From contig CAMLLF010000082.1 of NCBI GenBank assembly GCA_946480705.1, forward strand, positions 1 to 10,074: DNA of 10,074 nt. Direction: 5' to 3'. Positions 1 through 6,670 of this stretch are shown here, in pieces. Origin of the DNA: an uncultured Lysobacteraceae bacterium (GTDB lineage: Bacteria; Pseudomonadota; Gammaproteobacteria; Xanthomonadales; Rhodanobacteraceae). Each line of letters starts with the position of its first letter. Within the stretch, counting starts at the first letter, position 1. The notes under the pieces were generated by a model. The model worked only from the letters and a program-made list of their open reading frames with translations, searched no databases and was not told where the DNA came from. Both the position numbers and the translations under genes were made by a program.

Positions 1-1
1 C

Positions 2-133
2 TTGGATAACAATTCCAGACGCTATAGACATTCTGGCCCTGAAGCTCGTGATGCAGCTGAAAGCGCTTTCAGTAGAATAGGCTTACCCGCGACAGGGGTT
101 TATAACGAAAAGAGTTTTCCAAATGGTCAGTGA
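2..133 (+). CDS. C-terminal end of a truncated upstream protein (possible toxin tip)
   Basis: The frame is open from the left edge to TGA at 131-133 and gives 43 residues ending in ATGVYNEKSFPNGQ. The segment is polar and basic (DNNSRRYRHS near its start), has no membrane stretch, and lies in DNA of about 50% GC, unlike the 70% of the rest of the window. It overlaps the ATG of the next gene (123) by 11 bp, so the two are probably translationally coupled. Overlap of a polar C-terminus with a small acidic downstream gene is the usual layout of a polymorphic toxin (RHS, CDI or T6SS effector) and its immunity gene, but that reading is inference. I cannot name the domain from 43 residues. It could also be the tail of an ordinary hypothetical protein or a chance open frame, since the stretch is short. 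Confidence 0.45.
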   Translation: MDNNSRRYRHSGPEARDAAESAFSRIGLPATGVYNEKSFPNGQ

Positions 134-521
134 GCGTCCGGAAATAGTGAAATTCTTCGAGCTTGCACTCAACGCGAAGCGTGCGGACGACGAGCTTCGC
201 GCCGAATTTTCCAATGTTGAATATGAAGCAGTTCTTGACCATGTGCTAGCCAATCCGGAACTCCGCTCCGACTTAGTAGGTGCCTTTCTGAAAATTGCGT
301 ACGATCCTTCGCTAGGGCCAATCGACCTCGTTGAGTTCTGTATGCATTACCTGCGTTGGGAAGAGGTCGAACTGTCCTTTCTCAATAGGCTGGAAACAGA
401 GCGTAGTGAGCGAGCTAGGTCCGCGCTGCGGCGTCTACTTGGATCATTTGATCAGAATTGGCCGGAAGCAGATCTGTACCGGAGGTTTCGAAAGGTCGAA
501 GATGAGCCGCCAGCGAACTAG
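123..521 (+). CDS. Small acidic helical protein, candidate immunity protein
   Basis: This encodes 132 residues with no signal peptide or membrane segment, so it is probably cytosolic. It is rich in Glu, Leu and Arg and looks largely alpha-helical. The most conserved-looking part is IDLVEFCMHYLRWEEVE (about residues 67-83), followed by an amphipathic helix and LLGSFDQNWPEADLYRR near the C-terminus. I have an impression of small hypothetical proteins sharing a CMHxLRW...F...W...Y pattern, but I cannot name a family. The start at 123 has a purine-rich GAAAAGAG at 107-114, a plausible Shine-Dalgarno at 8 nt spacing. It overlaps the end of the preceding reading frame by 11 bp, and GC is near 50%, suggesting transfer. 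Position and size fit an immunity protein for the truncated upstream gene. That role is inferred from context only. Confidence 0.65.
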   Translation: MVSERPEIVKFFELALNAKRADDELRAEFSNVEYEAVLDHVLANPELRSDLVGAFLKIAYDPSLGPIDLVEFCMHYLRWEEVELSFLNRLETERSERARSALRRLLGSFDQNWPEADLYRRFRKVEDEPPAN

Positions 522-533
522 CCTTCCTATAGC

Positions 534-818
534 ATGGTCAAGGAAGAGCCAGGAAAGTCGTACGAGCGAGAACTCATCGCTACGCACAACACGTTCTGGC
601 GTGACGTATCCAAGAAATGCAAGTCACTTGCGATCAAGGCCGGGATCGAAAAGTTTTCAGCGCTAGCGGTGCTCGATGCGGATGGCGCTGTCGTCGAATT
701 CCTGACGATGCCGAAATCTCAGGAGCTGGGTTGTTACGTGGAGCAGATGACCGGGCGACACTATCCGCGGCCACCGTCTGCCCCGTTTTACGAGTTGATC
801 ACGGTGAGAACGAAGTAA
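534..818 (+). CDS. Small hypothetical protein with PRPPxAPFY motif (TonB-C-like fold suspected)
   Basis: This encodes 94 residues in the same reading frame as the preceding gene, separated from it only by TAG (519-521) and four codons. The middle reads as beta-strand (ALAVLDADGAVVEFLTM, residues 43-59), followed by ELGCYVEQMTGRHYPRPPSAPFY (64-86). A single Cys after a DADG strand and a final P-P-x-x-P-F-Y stretch recall small exported proteins with a TonB-C-like beta/alpha unit, whose usual pattern is a Cys followed by a FPxPPxAPF motif. That likeness is from memory and is not a family assignment. Unlike those proteins it has no signal peptide, and no Shine-Dalgarno precedes the ATG, so the true start is uncertain. 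It might be expressed by coupling or readthrough, or be a remnant of a longer gene. GC is near 50%, like its left neighbour. Confidence 0.5.
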   Translation: MVKEEPGKSYERELIATHNTFWRDVSKKCKSLAIKAGIEKFSALAVLDADGAVVEFLTMPKSQELGCYVEQMTGRHYPRPPSAPFYELITVRTK

Positions 819-859
819 AGAAGTCTGTGCCGCCAGCTGTGTCCGTGCGGAAAGACTAA

Positions 860-913
860 GAGACGAAACGAGTGTAGAGCGAGAATTCATGTCAACTCGT
901 TTTCACTCCTCTC
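860..913. repeat. Intergenic inverted repeat, copy A
   Basis: The left arm GAGACGAAACGAGT (860-873) pairs at 11 of 14 positions with ACTCGTTTTCACTC (895-908), and the right arm continues as CTCTC to 913. It lies where two convergent genes meet (stops at 818 and 887). The right arm runs through the minus-strand stop and encodes the last residues (ERSENELT) of the ABC-type membrane protein. The arm matches those of the other three copies in this window. A hairpin here could terminate transcription in both directions. Confidence 0.6.
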
Positions 914-1747
914 CCCTCGTTGCACAAGCCGCCCATTCAGATCCCGCAGCTTCGCCATCTGCTGCACGAGCTGCGGCACCTGATCCAGCGCGACGATGAA
1001 TTTCCACAGGTACGCAAAGATCGCGTAGATGTCGCCGGCGCGCGTGGCGTCGTTGTCGGCCAAGCGCGCGAGTGCGACGACGAACAGCAGGATCACGCTG
1101 ATTTCCATCGCACCGTAGGCGCTCGCTTCAGCGTCGGACAGCCGTATGCGCCAGCCGCCGAGTGCGCGGAAGTGGCGCTCCACCGTGCTCGCACGGCCGC
1201 GGCGCAGTATGTCGATTTCGCGTTCGAGCCGGTCGTTGAGGCCGCGATTGAGCGCGAGCGATCGGCCTGCGAGCCAGCGGTTGACCGCCAGCAGCGGCAG
1301 TATGAGTGCGAGGCAGGCGAGGCCGATGTAGGTATCGAGCCAGAACAGCGCGCTCACCGACACGCTGAGCCCGATCACCGCGAACAGCACGGCAGGGACA
1401 TCACGTTCGAGAAAGGTCACGTATTCGCGCGACAGTGCGGCGCGTGCGGCGATCAGCGAGGGATCCTGGCCTTCGTCGTGCGCGCGGCGCACGAAGCTCG
1501 TGGCGATGTCGGCATAGATGCGCGCGAACACGCGCGTGTCGAGCATTTTCGCGCTGACTTCGAGGATCAATGCGCCGAAATGGCAGGCGACGAGCCAGCC
1601 GATCGCCGCATAGCGCCGTTCGAGTACGCCGTTGATCGCGAGCGCGGTCGCGAACGGATAGAGCTGACCGGCGACGCTGCCGGCCATGGAAACCGCATAG
1701 GCCGCCGTGAGCCGGCCGAAATGGGCTTTGACGTAGGAGCCGATCAA
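887..1747 (-). CDS. ABC-transporter six-TM domain protein lacking an ATPase domain
   Basis: This encodes 286 residues that look like a stand-alone type 1 ABC exporter membrane domain. Hydrophobic spans lie near residues 14-36, 46-66, 118-135, 138-157, 214-231 and 240-257. A long cytoplasmic stretch with many charged residues sits between spans 2 and 3 (VFARIYADIATSFVRRAHDEG), and another charged stretch lies between spans 4 and 5 (LNRGLNDRLEREIDILRRGR). No Walker A, ABC signature or Walker B is present in this frame or in neighbouring genes. It resembles the family described as ABC transporter six-transmembrane domain-containing protein (I believe Pfam ABC_membrane_3), whose members are also short; the transported substrate is not known to me. 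The start given is TTG at 1747. The first in-frame ATG (1687) would cut into the first membrane span. The last eight codons fall inside an intergenic repeat, so the C-terminus has probably been changed by repeat insertion. Confidence 0.8.
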   Translation of the reverse strand: MIGSYVKAHFGRLTAAYAVSMAGSVAGQLYPFATALAINGVLERRYAAIGWLVACHFGALILEVSAKMLDTRVFARIYADIATSFVRRAHDEGQDPSLIAARAALSREYVTFLERDVPAVLFAVIGLSVSVSALFWLDTYIGLACLALILPLLAVNRWLAGRSLALNRGLNDRLEREIDILRRGRASTVERHFRALGGWRIRLSDAEASAYGAMEISVILLFVVALARLADNDATRAGDIYAIFAYLWKFIVALDQVPQLVQQMAKLRDLNGRLVQRGERSENELT

Positions 1748-1769
1748 AGGGGCAGTGAAGAATGAGGAG

Positions 1770-1822
1770 GAGTGAGAAAAGAGTAAAAAATGGCGACGCC
1801 GCTTCTTACTCGTTTCTCACGC
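1770..1822. repeat. Intergenic inverted repeat, copy B
   Basis: The left arm GAGTGAGAAAAGAGTAA (1770-1786) is the reverse complement of TTACTCGTTTCTCACGC (1806-1822) except at two positions. The 19-base loop contains GGCGACGCC, itself a short palindrome. The hairpin lies 3' of the rhodanese stop (1842, minus strand) and 5' of the ABC-type gene, both transcribed leftward. It could end rhodanese transcription or form in the leader of the membrane-protein mRNA. It is the cleanest simple copy of the repeat family. Confidence 0.75.
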
Positions 1823-1841
1823 TCTCCACTCTCGACTCGCT

Positions 1842-2285
1842 TTACTTGCGCCCCTTGTGCAGCGGCAGATCCGCAGCGGTCCAGGCGGCCGTGCCGCCGG
1901 CCAGCGTGTAGACATGCTTGAAGCCGGCCTTGACGAGGCGGCCCGCGGCGCCAGCCGAGGTCTGGCCGGTGCGGCAGATCACGGCGACGGGTTTGTCCTT
2001 CACCTTGCCGAGATCCTTGTGCTCCGGATCGAACTGCGCCATTGCGACGTTCTTCGCGGTCGGCACATGGCCCTTCTCGAAGTCGGCCGGTGCGGACACG
2101 TCGACGACGAGCGCGTTCTCGCCGTTGATGAGCCGCGTGAGTTCGGCCGGCGTCAGTTCCTTGTAGCCGCGGAACCAGCGCGTCGACTCGTTCGCAACGA
2201 TCGCGATGACGACGCCGATGAACAGCATCGACAGGACCGGGTGATTGCCCATGAACTCGGGCAGGCGTTGCAGAAATTCGGACAT
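1842..2285 (-). CDS. Membrane-anchored rhodanese-like protein (YibN type)
   Basis: This encodes 147 residues. An N-terminal helix (about 15-33, VLSMLFIGVVIAIVA) anchors the protein in the inner membrane, and a single rhodanese domain follows (about 45-145). The domain shows VVDVSAPADFEKGHVPTAKNV (60-80), the active-site loop CRTGQT with Cys104, and the C-terminal GGTAAWTAADLPL. Rhodaneses carry a persulfide on this Cys and transfer sulfur; single-domain members often serve sulfur trafficking or redox roles. The layout (short N-terminus, one TM helix, one domain) and the start SEFLQRLPEFMGNHPVLS resemble E. coli YibN, but the secB/grxC neighbours usual for YibN are absent here. Unlike E. coli YibN, as I remember its loop, this one keeps a canonical active-site Cys, so it should be catalytically competent. 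The gene is alone between copy B of the repeat and a 95-bp gap. Confidence 0.9.
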   Translation of the reverse strand: MSEFLQRLPEFMGNHPVLSMLFIGVVIAIVANESTRWFRGYKELTPAELTRLINGENALVVDVSAPADFEKGHVPTAKNVAMAQFDPEHKDLGKVKDKPVAVICRTGQTSAGAAGRLVKAGFKHVYTLAGGTAAWTAADLPLHKGRK

Positions 2286-2380
2286 GAGGGCCGGAGTGGG
2301 GGCGCAGAGGGGGCCGGATTATCGGCGAGGCGGACCCGCCGCGCCTAGCGTTCCGGCGTATGACCGCGCGGGAGCGCTGA

Positions 2381-2800
2381 TCAGTCCTGGGCCGAGGTGA
2401 TCGTCGGCAGGCCGGTCATCAGCCACCAGCGCTTCAGCTTTTCGTCCCAGCGCCAGGTCTGCCGGTCGATGACCGCGCGCTCGCTCTGGTTGTGATTGTT
2501 GATGATGCCGATCTCGGCCAGCACCTGGATCTCGGTCTTGCTGACCTGCACCGGCGACTGCGGGTGGTAGTAGCTGACGCGGACCTGGCGGTAGCGGTTC
2601 AGATCGATCGAGGAGATCGGCCGCGCTTCGCGTACGGCCGGATCGATGAACGCGATGGCCTGTTCGAAGCCGCCCCAGCGCAAGGTCGCGGCGTAGTCCA
2701 GCAGGACCTGGTCCATGGCCTTGTCTTTCTTGCTGCGGGCTTCGGCCGTGCCGACGACGAGACACAGCAGCAACAACGGTAGCAACAGCCAGCGACGCAT
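2381..2800 (-). CDS. Exported hypothetical protein, NTF2-like fold possible
   Basis: This encodes 139 residues. A clear signal peptide (MRRWLLLPLLLLCLVVGTAEA) has a likely cleavage site after residue 21. Cys13 lies inside the hydrophobic core without a good lipobox, so a soluble periplasmic protein is more likely than a lipoprotein. The mature part has a helical start (DQVLLDYAATLRWGGFEQAIAFID, about 30-53), then alternating strands (RQVRVSYYHP, KTEIQVLAEIGIINNHNQSERAV) and a Trp-rich end (TWRWDEKLKRWWLMTGLP, 115-132). A helical N-terminus with a pseudo-hairpin of strands ending in W-x-x-D-x-x-x-x-x-W-W is the outline of NTF2/SnoaL-like domains, which I infer by eye. The function is unknown. 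It precedes the rhodanese gene in the same direction with a 95-bp gap and could share a transcript. Confidence 0.75.
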   Translation of the reverse strand: MRRWLLLPLLLLCLVVGTAEARSKKDKAMDQVLLDYAATLRWGGFEQAIAFIDPAVREARPISSIDLNRYRQVRVSYYHPQSPVQVSKTEIQVLAEIGIINNHNQSERAVIDRQTWRWDEKLKRWWLMTGLPTITSAQD

Positions 2801-2880
2801 CGGACGGCTCCGTCAGGGCAAACAGGCGCGATTGTGCAGCAAGCGGATCAAGGAATCAGCCTCGCGGCCGATCGCTGTGT

Positions 2881-3357
2881 TCAGGCCGCGCTCGACCGGG
2901 CTTCGCGGCGCAGCGCGACGAAGCGCGCTTCGAGCGTGGTGGCGGGTTTGCCGGACTCGTCGGCAACCGTCGCGATCACGCGGAGCCGGCCCTTGCCGCG
3001 CGCGCCGACCATCGCGAAGAACGCGTCCCAGCTCTCGCCGTCGGCCAGCCCGGATTGTGCGCGGATCTCGCCCCAGACCGGCGCGAGGTAGCGCAGCTGC
3101 GAGTCCTGCACGTAGACATCGCAGTCCTCGCCGGCGGCACGCAGCCGCAGCACGATCAGCGCCCAGCAGGACAAGGTCAGCAGACTGGCCAAACTCCCGC
3201 CGAAAGCGCAGCCTTTGTCGTTGATGTTCGGCGCGAGCGGCGCGAGCAGGGCGAGGCCATCGGGACCGTAGGCGGCGATCTGCAGCTGCATCGCCCGGGC
3301 CAGTGGAATGTCGGCGAGGATTTCGCGCTCCAGCGCGCGGATCGGGGCATCGGTCAT
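2881..3357 (-). CDS. YiiD C-terminal-type thioesterase domain protein
   Basis: This encodes 158 residues with the hot-dog thioesterase signature of the YiiD C-terminal family. APLAPNINDKGCAFGGSL (39-56) is the core motif, followed by a hydrophobic helix (ASLLTLSCWALIVLRL), and SQLRYLAPVWGEIRA (86-100) forms the central strand region. In E. coli YiiD this domain is fused to an acetyltransferase; here it stands alone, as it does in many Gammaproteobacteria. The substrate is unknown, probably an acyl thioester. I chose ATG at 3357 because the extra 48 residues of the longest frame (to 3501) do not look family-like and would overlap hemD. The gene diverges from hemD with an 85-bp gap, so the two promoters must share that gap. 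Confidence 0.85.
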   Translation of the reverse strand: MTDAPIRALEREILADIPLARAMQLQIAAYGPDGLALLAPLAPNINDKGCAFGGSLASLLTLSCWALIVLRLRAAGEDCDVYVQDSQLRYLAPVWGEIRAQSGLADGESWDAFFAMVGARGKGRLRVIATVADESGKPATTLEARFVALRREARSSAA

Positions 3358-3442
3358 GGACACAGCGACTGACAGGACGAACAGGGCGCGCACGGTGCCA
3401 CGCGACGCCGGCGCGGGCAAGGCGCGCGGCGGCAAATTTGCA

Positions 3443-4246
3443 ATGGTCGTCAGGTACGCAGCCGTACTGAAGGCGCCGCTGGCCGGTGCCAGCGTCATCA
3501 ATACGCGCGCGGCCGGCAGCGGCGACGGATTCGCCCGGCTGCTGCGGCGGCACGGTGCGGATACCGTCGTCGCATTGCCGGGACAGCGGCTCGAAGCGGT
3601 CGAGGACGCGCGCGCGGCGCGCGCCGCGTTGCGCGCGGCAGCCCGCGGCGACGGACTCGTATTCGTGAGTCCGGCCGCCGTGCGTCACGCCTGGCGGCTG
3701 CTGCCGGACTGGCGGTTACCGCGGCGGCTGCGCGTCTGCGCCGTCGGCGATGCGACCGCGTCCGCGCTGCGTCGTCGCGGCGTCGTCGGGGTCGTGCGGC
3801 CGCAGGGCCGCCAGGACAGCGAAGGCCTGCTCGCCGAGGCGGCGCTGCGCGGCGTGCGCGGGCACGACTGGGCCATGATCGGTGCGGCCGGCGGACGCGA
3901 CCTGCTGCCGGCCACGCTGCGCCGGCGCGGCGCGCGTGTCGCCGAGGTCGAGGTCTACCGGCGCGCGGTGCCGCGTTGGACGCGGCTGCACTACGCGCGT
4001 CTGGAAACCGCACCGCGGCCGCTCCTCGTCGTCGTCAGCAGCGCCCAGTCGCTTGCGCGCATTGCGACCGCGCTGCCGGCCGGGCTCGTACTGGCCCTGC
4101 GCGCCGGCGAACTCGTGGTCAGCAGCGAGCGGCTCGCCGCGCTGGCCCGCGAGCACGGGTTTACTCGTATACATGTTTCCGAATCCGCGCTCGCCGCCGA
4201 CCTCGCCGAGGCCTGCGCGCGCGCGCTGGCGCGACACCGCTTGTAA
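3443..4246 (+). CDS. hemD: Uroporphyrinogen-III synthase
   Basis: HemD cyclises hydroxymethylbilane to uroporphyrinogen III with inversion of ring D, in the cytosol. The 267 residues match the usual length. The family has few invariant residues, but its landmarks are visible: INTRAAG (19-25), FVSPAAVRHAW (74-84), VCAVGDATASALRRRGV (98-114), SEGLLAE (126-132), GAAGGRDLLPATLRRRGARV (147-166) leading to VEVYRRAVP, and VVVSSAQSL (196-204). ATG at 3443 is preferred. An earlier in-frame ATG at 3356 would overlap the divergent thioesterase gene and add an Arg-rich, family-unlike leader. hemX and hemY follow. hemC, which often precedes hemD, is not present here. The protein is strikingly Arg- and Ala-rich, as expected from the high GC. 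Confidence 0.92.
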   Translation: MVVRYAAVLKAPLAGASVINTRAAGSGDGFARLLRRHGADTVVALPGQRLEAVEDARAARAALRAAARGDGLVFVSPAAVRHAWRLLPDWRLPRRLRVCAVGDATASALRRRGVVGVVRPQGRQDSEGLLAEAALRGVRGHDWAMIGAAGGRDLLPATLRRRGARVAEVEVYRRAVPRWTRLHYARLETAPRPLLVVVSSAQSLARIATALPAGLVLALRAGELVVSSERLAALAREHGFTRIHVSESALAADLAEACARALARHRL

Positions 4247-4263
4247 CCTTGCCGACATCGCGA

Positions 4264-4277
4264 GCGACGATCGTCGC
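4264..4277. repeat. Perfect 14-bp palindrome between hemD and hemX
   Basis: GCGACGATCGTCGC is a perfect palindrome centred between 4270 and 4271, in the 68-bp gap between the hemD stop and the hemX start. It could be the operator of a dimeric regulator, part of a promoter region for hemX-hemY, or a short hairpin. CG-rich palindromes arise easily in such DNA, so function is unproven. Confidence 0.4.
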
Positions 4278-4314
4278 CTGACCCGGGGACACGTTCTTCG
4301 GTACGATTGGCCTC

Positions 4315-5400
4315 ATGGACATGGATACGCCCGATACCGCTGCGCCGGCGCCGTTCCCCGCGCCGGCCCCGCCGCCGGCCGCGCCTGCGCCGGTCCGCCG
4401 CTCGCCGCTGGCAGGCGGCATCACCCTGACATTGGCCGTCGCGGGCATCGCGATCGGCGCCGTCGCCTGGTGGCGCGCGGCCGCCGATGGCGCGGCGAGT
4501 TCCGCCGTCGCGACCGAGATCGCGCTCGCGCGGACCGACGTCGACGGCCTGCGCCGCGCTGTCGAACTCGAGCGGCGCGACCGCGAACAACTGCGCCAGC
4601 GCCTCGCCGATGCCGAGAACGTCAACAAGACCCTGCGTGAAGAAGTGCTCGGCGTGTCCGAGCGCGCACGCGTGCTCGAGGACGCGATCTCGAATCTCGC
4701 CGACAAGCGGCTGTCGGGCCACGACGCCATGCTGCTGAACGAAGCCGAGACGGTGCTGCTGCTCGCGCAGCAACGGTTCGAGCTGTTCAACGACGCGGCC
4801 GCTGCAGCGCGCGCCTACCGGCTCGCCGACAGCGCGCTCGCCTTACTGCAGGATCCCGCCTTCGCGACCGTGCGCGAAACGCTGGCGGTCGAACTGCGCG
4901 GCCTCGAACAGATGAACCAGCCGACCGAAGCGGCGGCGCTCGCGGAACTCGCCGCGCTGCGCACGCAGGTCGCGCGCCTGCCGCTCGCCGCGGCGCTGGA
5001 TCGTCAGGCCGCCGGCAGCGACACCAAGCTCTGGCGCGTGCTCGGCCAGTTCGTGCGCATCACGCGGACCGGGCCCGGCGGCGGCGCGGTCGCCGACCCG
5101 GCGCTGCTGCGCAACTATGTCGGGCTCGAACTGCGTGCGGCCGAACTCGCGTTGCTCGAACGCAAGGAACCGGAGCTCGATGCCGCGCTCGATCGCGCGC
5201 AGGCGCAGATCAGGGACGGCTTCGCCGCGAACGACGCGGCCGTCGCGCAGGCGCTGGAGAGCATCCGCCGTCTGCGCACCATGACGACGCCGACCGCGCC
5301 GCCGCCGGCGCTCGGTGCAACTCTGAAGGAGCTGCGCAACCTGCGCGCGGCGCAGGGTTCGCAGACGCCGGCCCGCGCCGACGGGGCCGGCAGCTCATGA
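4315..5400 (+). CDS. hemX: HemX, membrane-anchored haem-operon protein
   Basis: This encodes 361 residues, typical for gammaproteobacterial HemX (named uroporphyrin-III C-methyltransferase in some databases, although it lacks that enzyme's fold). A Pro/Ala-rich cytoplasmic leader (about 1-30) precedes one membrane helix (about 34-53, GGITLTLAVAGIAIGAVAWW). A coiled coil follows (about 66-130, heptads of Leu/Arg/Glu), then the conserved helical core LLNEAETVLLLAQQRFELF (140-158) with DSALALLQDPAF (172-183). The exact biochemical role is unsettled; it is thought to help organise tetrapyrrole synthesis at the membrane. It follows hemD by 68 bp, and its stop overlaps the hemY start by ATGA (5397-5400), so hemX and hemY are co-translated. 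Two in-frame ATGs lie close together (4315 and 4321), and either may be used. Confidence 0.9.
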   Translation: MDMDTPDTAAPAPFPAPAPPPAAPAPVRRSPLAGGITLTLAVAGIAIGAVAWWRAAADGAASSAVATEIALARTDVDGLRRAVELERRDREQLRQRLADAENVNKTLREEVLGVSERARVLEDAISNLADKRLSGHDAMLLNEAETVLLLAQQRFELFNDAAAAARAYRLADSALALLQDPAFATVRETLAVELRGLEQMNQPTEAAALAELAALRTQVARLPLAAALDRQAAGSDTKLWRVLGQFVRITRTGPGGGAVADPALLRNYVGLELRAAELALLERKEPELDAALDRAQAQIRDGFAANDAAVAQALESIRRLRTMTTPTAPPPALGATLKELRNLRAAQGSQTPARADGAGSS

Positions 5401-6653
5401 GGTACTGGCTCGCGGGTCTGCTGCTGGTCGCCGCGATGCTGGCGGCCGCGGTCGGGTATCACTGGCTGGCGAGCGATCCGGGCTACGTGCTCGTGCGGCT
5501 CGGCAACACGCACTACGAAACGACCTTCGTCGTCGCGGTCGTGCTGCTCGTCCTGCTCTGGGCGCTGGTCGGCGTGATCTGGCGCCTCGCGCGCTGGCCC
5601 GTGCGGCTGTGGTTCCGCCGCGTGCGCAAGAAGAGCCGCGAGCGCCTCGCGAACGGGCTCGTCGCGCTGGCCGAAGGCCGCTATCTGCGTGCGGAGAGGG
5701 AACTCGCACGCGCGACGCAGTACCGCGAACTGCGTGCGCCGGCGCTGCTCGCGACGGCGCGCGCCGCGCTCGCGCTCGGCGAAACCGCGCGTGCCGACGC
5801 AGCGCTCGACGAAGCGGCGGAAACCGCACCCGGCGCGGCGCTCGCGCTGCGCGCGCGCCTCAAGCGCGAACGCGGCGAACATGCCGACGCCTATCGCCTG
5901 CTCGCCGCCGAGGCGAACACGACGACGCTCGTGCCTGCGGCCTGGGTCGAATTCATCGAAGCGGCGCTCGCGACCGGCGAGGTCGCCGCCGCGACGAACG
6001 CGCTCGGACCGCTCGCGCGGGCCCAGGCGCTGTCGTCAGCCACGTTCGCCGCACTCGAAGCGCGCGTGCTCGCCGCTGCGCTGGCCGCGCAGCGCAGCGC
6101 CGACGGTCTCAACGCGCAGTGGGCCCAGCTCACGCGCGCGCAGCGCCGCGTGCCGGCGGCGCTGGCCGCCTATGCGCGACGCATCGCCGAACTCGGGCAG
6201 CCCTTGCCGGGCATGAGCGAGATCGAGGCCTACCTGCGCAAGGACTGGTCCGAACCGGTCGTCCAGGCCTATGCCGAACTCGCCGATGCCGATACCGGCG
6301 CACGGCTGCGCCAGGCCGAAGGCTGGCTCAAGCAGCACCCGAACAGCATCGTGCTGCTGACCGCGCTCGGCCGCCTCTGCGTCGCCGGCCGGCTCTGGGG
6401 CAAGGCGCGCGACTACCTCGAACGTGCGCTTGCGATCGGCGAAACTGCCTCGGCCTGGGAAGCGCTCGGCGATTGCCACGCCGGCGAAGGCAGCCACGCA
6501 CTCGCCGAACACTGCTACCGCAACGCACTGCGCCTCGCGCGCAACGAAGCCAGCGAACCGCTGCCCGGCTCACTGCCGCGCCTTGGCCTCGACACGAAGG
6601 CCGCGGTGTTCGAGGAGCGCAGCGAGCATGGGGTGCCGCGGTTGCCGGGGTGA
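5397..6653 (+). CDS. hemY: HemY, TPR protein of protoporphyrin/haem synthesis
   Basis: This encodes 418 residues with the HemY N-terminal domain. A first membrane helix (1-25, MRYWLAGLLLVAAMLAAAVG) is followed by the hallmark DPGYVLVRLGNTHYETT (27-43), a second helix (44-66, FVVAVVLLVLLWALVGVIW) and a basic stretch. A long array of TPR-like helical pairs fills the rest, including PNSIVLLTALGRLCVAGRLW near residue 315 and YLERALAIGETASAWEALG after it. This is the gammaproteobacterial HemY, not the Bacillus protoporphyrinogen oxidase of the same name. Its role in the late steps of haem synthesis is supported by genetics in E. coli but is not defined chemically. It is the last gene of the cluster and ends 17 bp before a copy of the intergenic repeat, which may end its transcript. 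Confidence 0.9.
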   Translation: MRYWLAGLLLVAAMLAAAVGYHWLASDPGYVLVRLGNTHYETTFVVAVVLLVLLWALVGVIWRLARWPVRLWFRRVRKKSRERLANGLVALAEGRYLRAERELARATQYRELRAPALLATARAALALGETARADAALDEAAETAPGAALALRARLKRERGEHADAYRLLAAEANTTTLVPAAWVEFIEAALATGEVAAATNALGPLARAQALSSATFAALEARVLAAALAAQRSADGLNAQWAQLTRAQRRVPAALAAYARRIAELGQPLPGMSEIEAYLRKDWSEPVVQAYAELADADTGARLRQAEGWLKQHPNSIVLLTALGRLCVAGRLWGKARDYLERALAIGETASAWEALGDCHAGEGSHALAEHCYRNALRLARNEASEPLPGSLPRLGLDTKAAVFEERSEHGVPRLPG

Positions 6654-6670
6654 TGCGAGAAAGGCGTGAC

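Noticed and set aside
331..666. 111-codon frame overlapping both small genes of the left patch
   Set aside because: It has Ser/Arg-rich random-looking composition and crosses two better frames.
920..1765. 281-codon plus-strand frame opposite the ABC-type gene
   Set aside because: It is rich in His, Arg, Glu and Gln with no hydrophobic core; the opposite strand encodes a clear six-TM protein.
1770..1822. Copy B as a classical Rho-independent terminator
   Set aside because: The stem is AT-mixed and lacks a U-tract immediately after the right arm on the relevant strand; the repeat-family explanation fits all four sites better.
2813..3688. 291-codon minus-strand frame covering the thioesterase gene and the start of hemD
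   Set aside because: It is Arg-rich and lacks the thioesterase motif, which is in the alternative frame.
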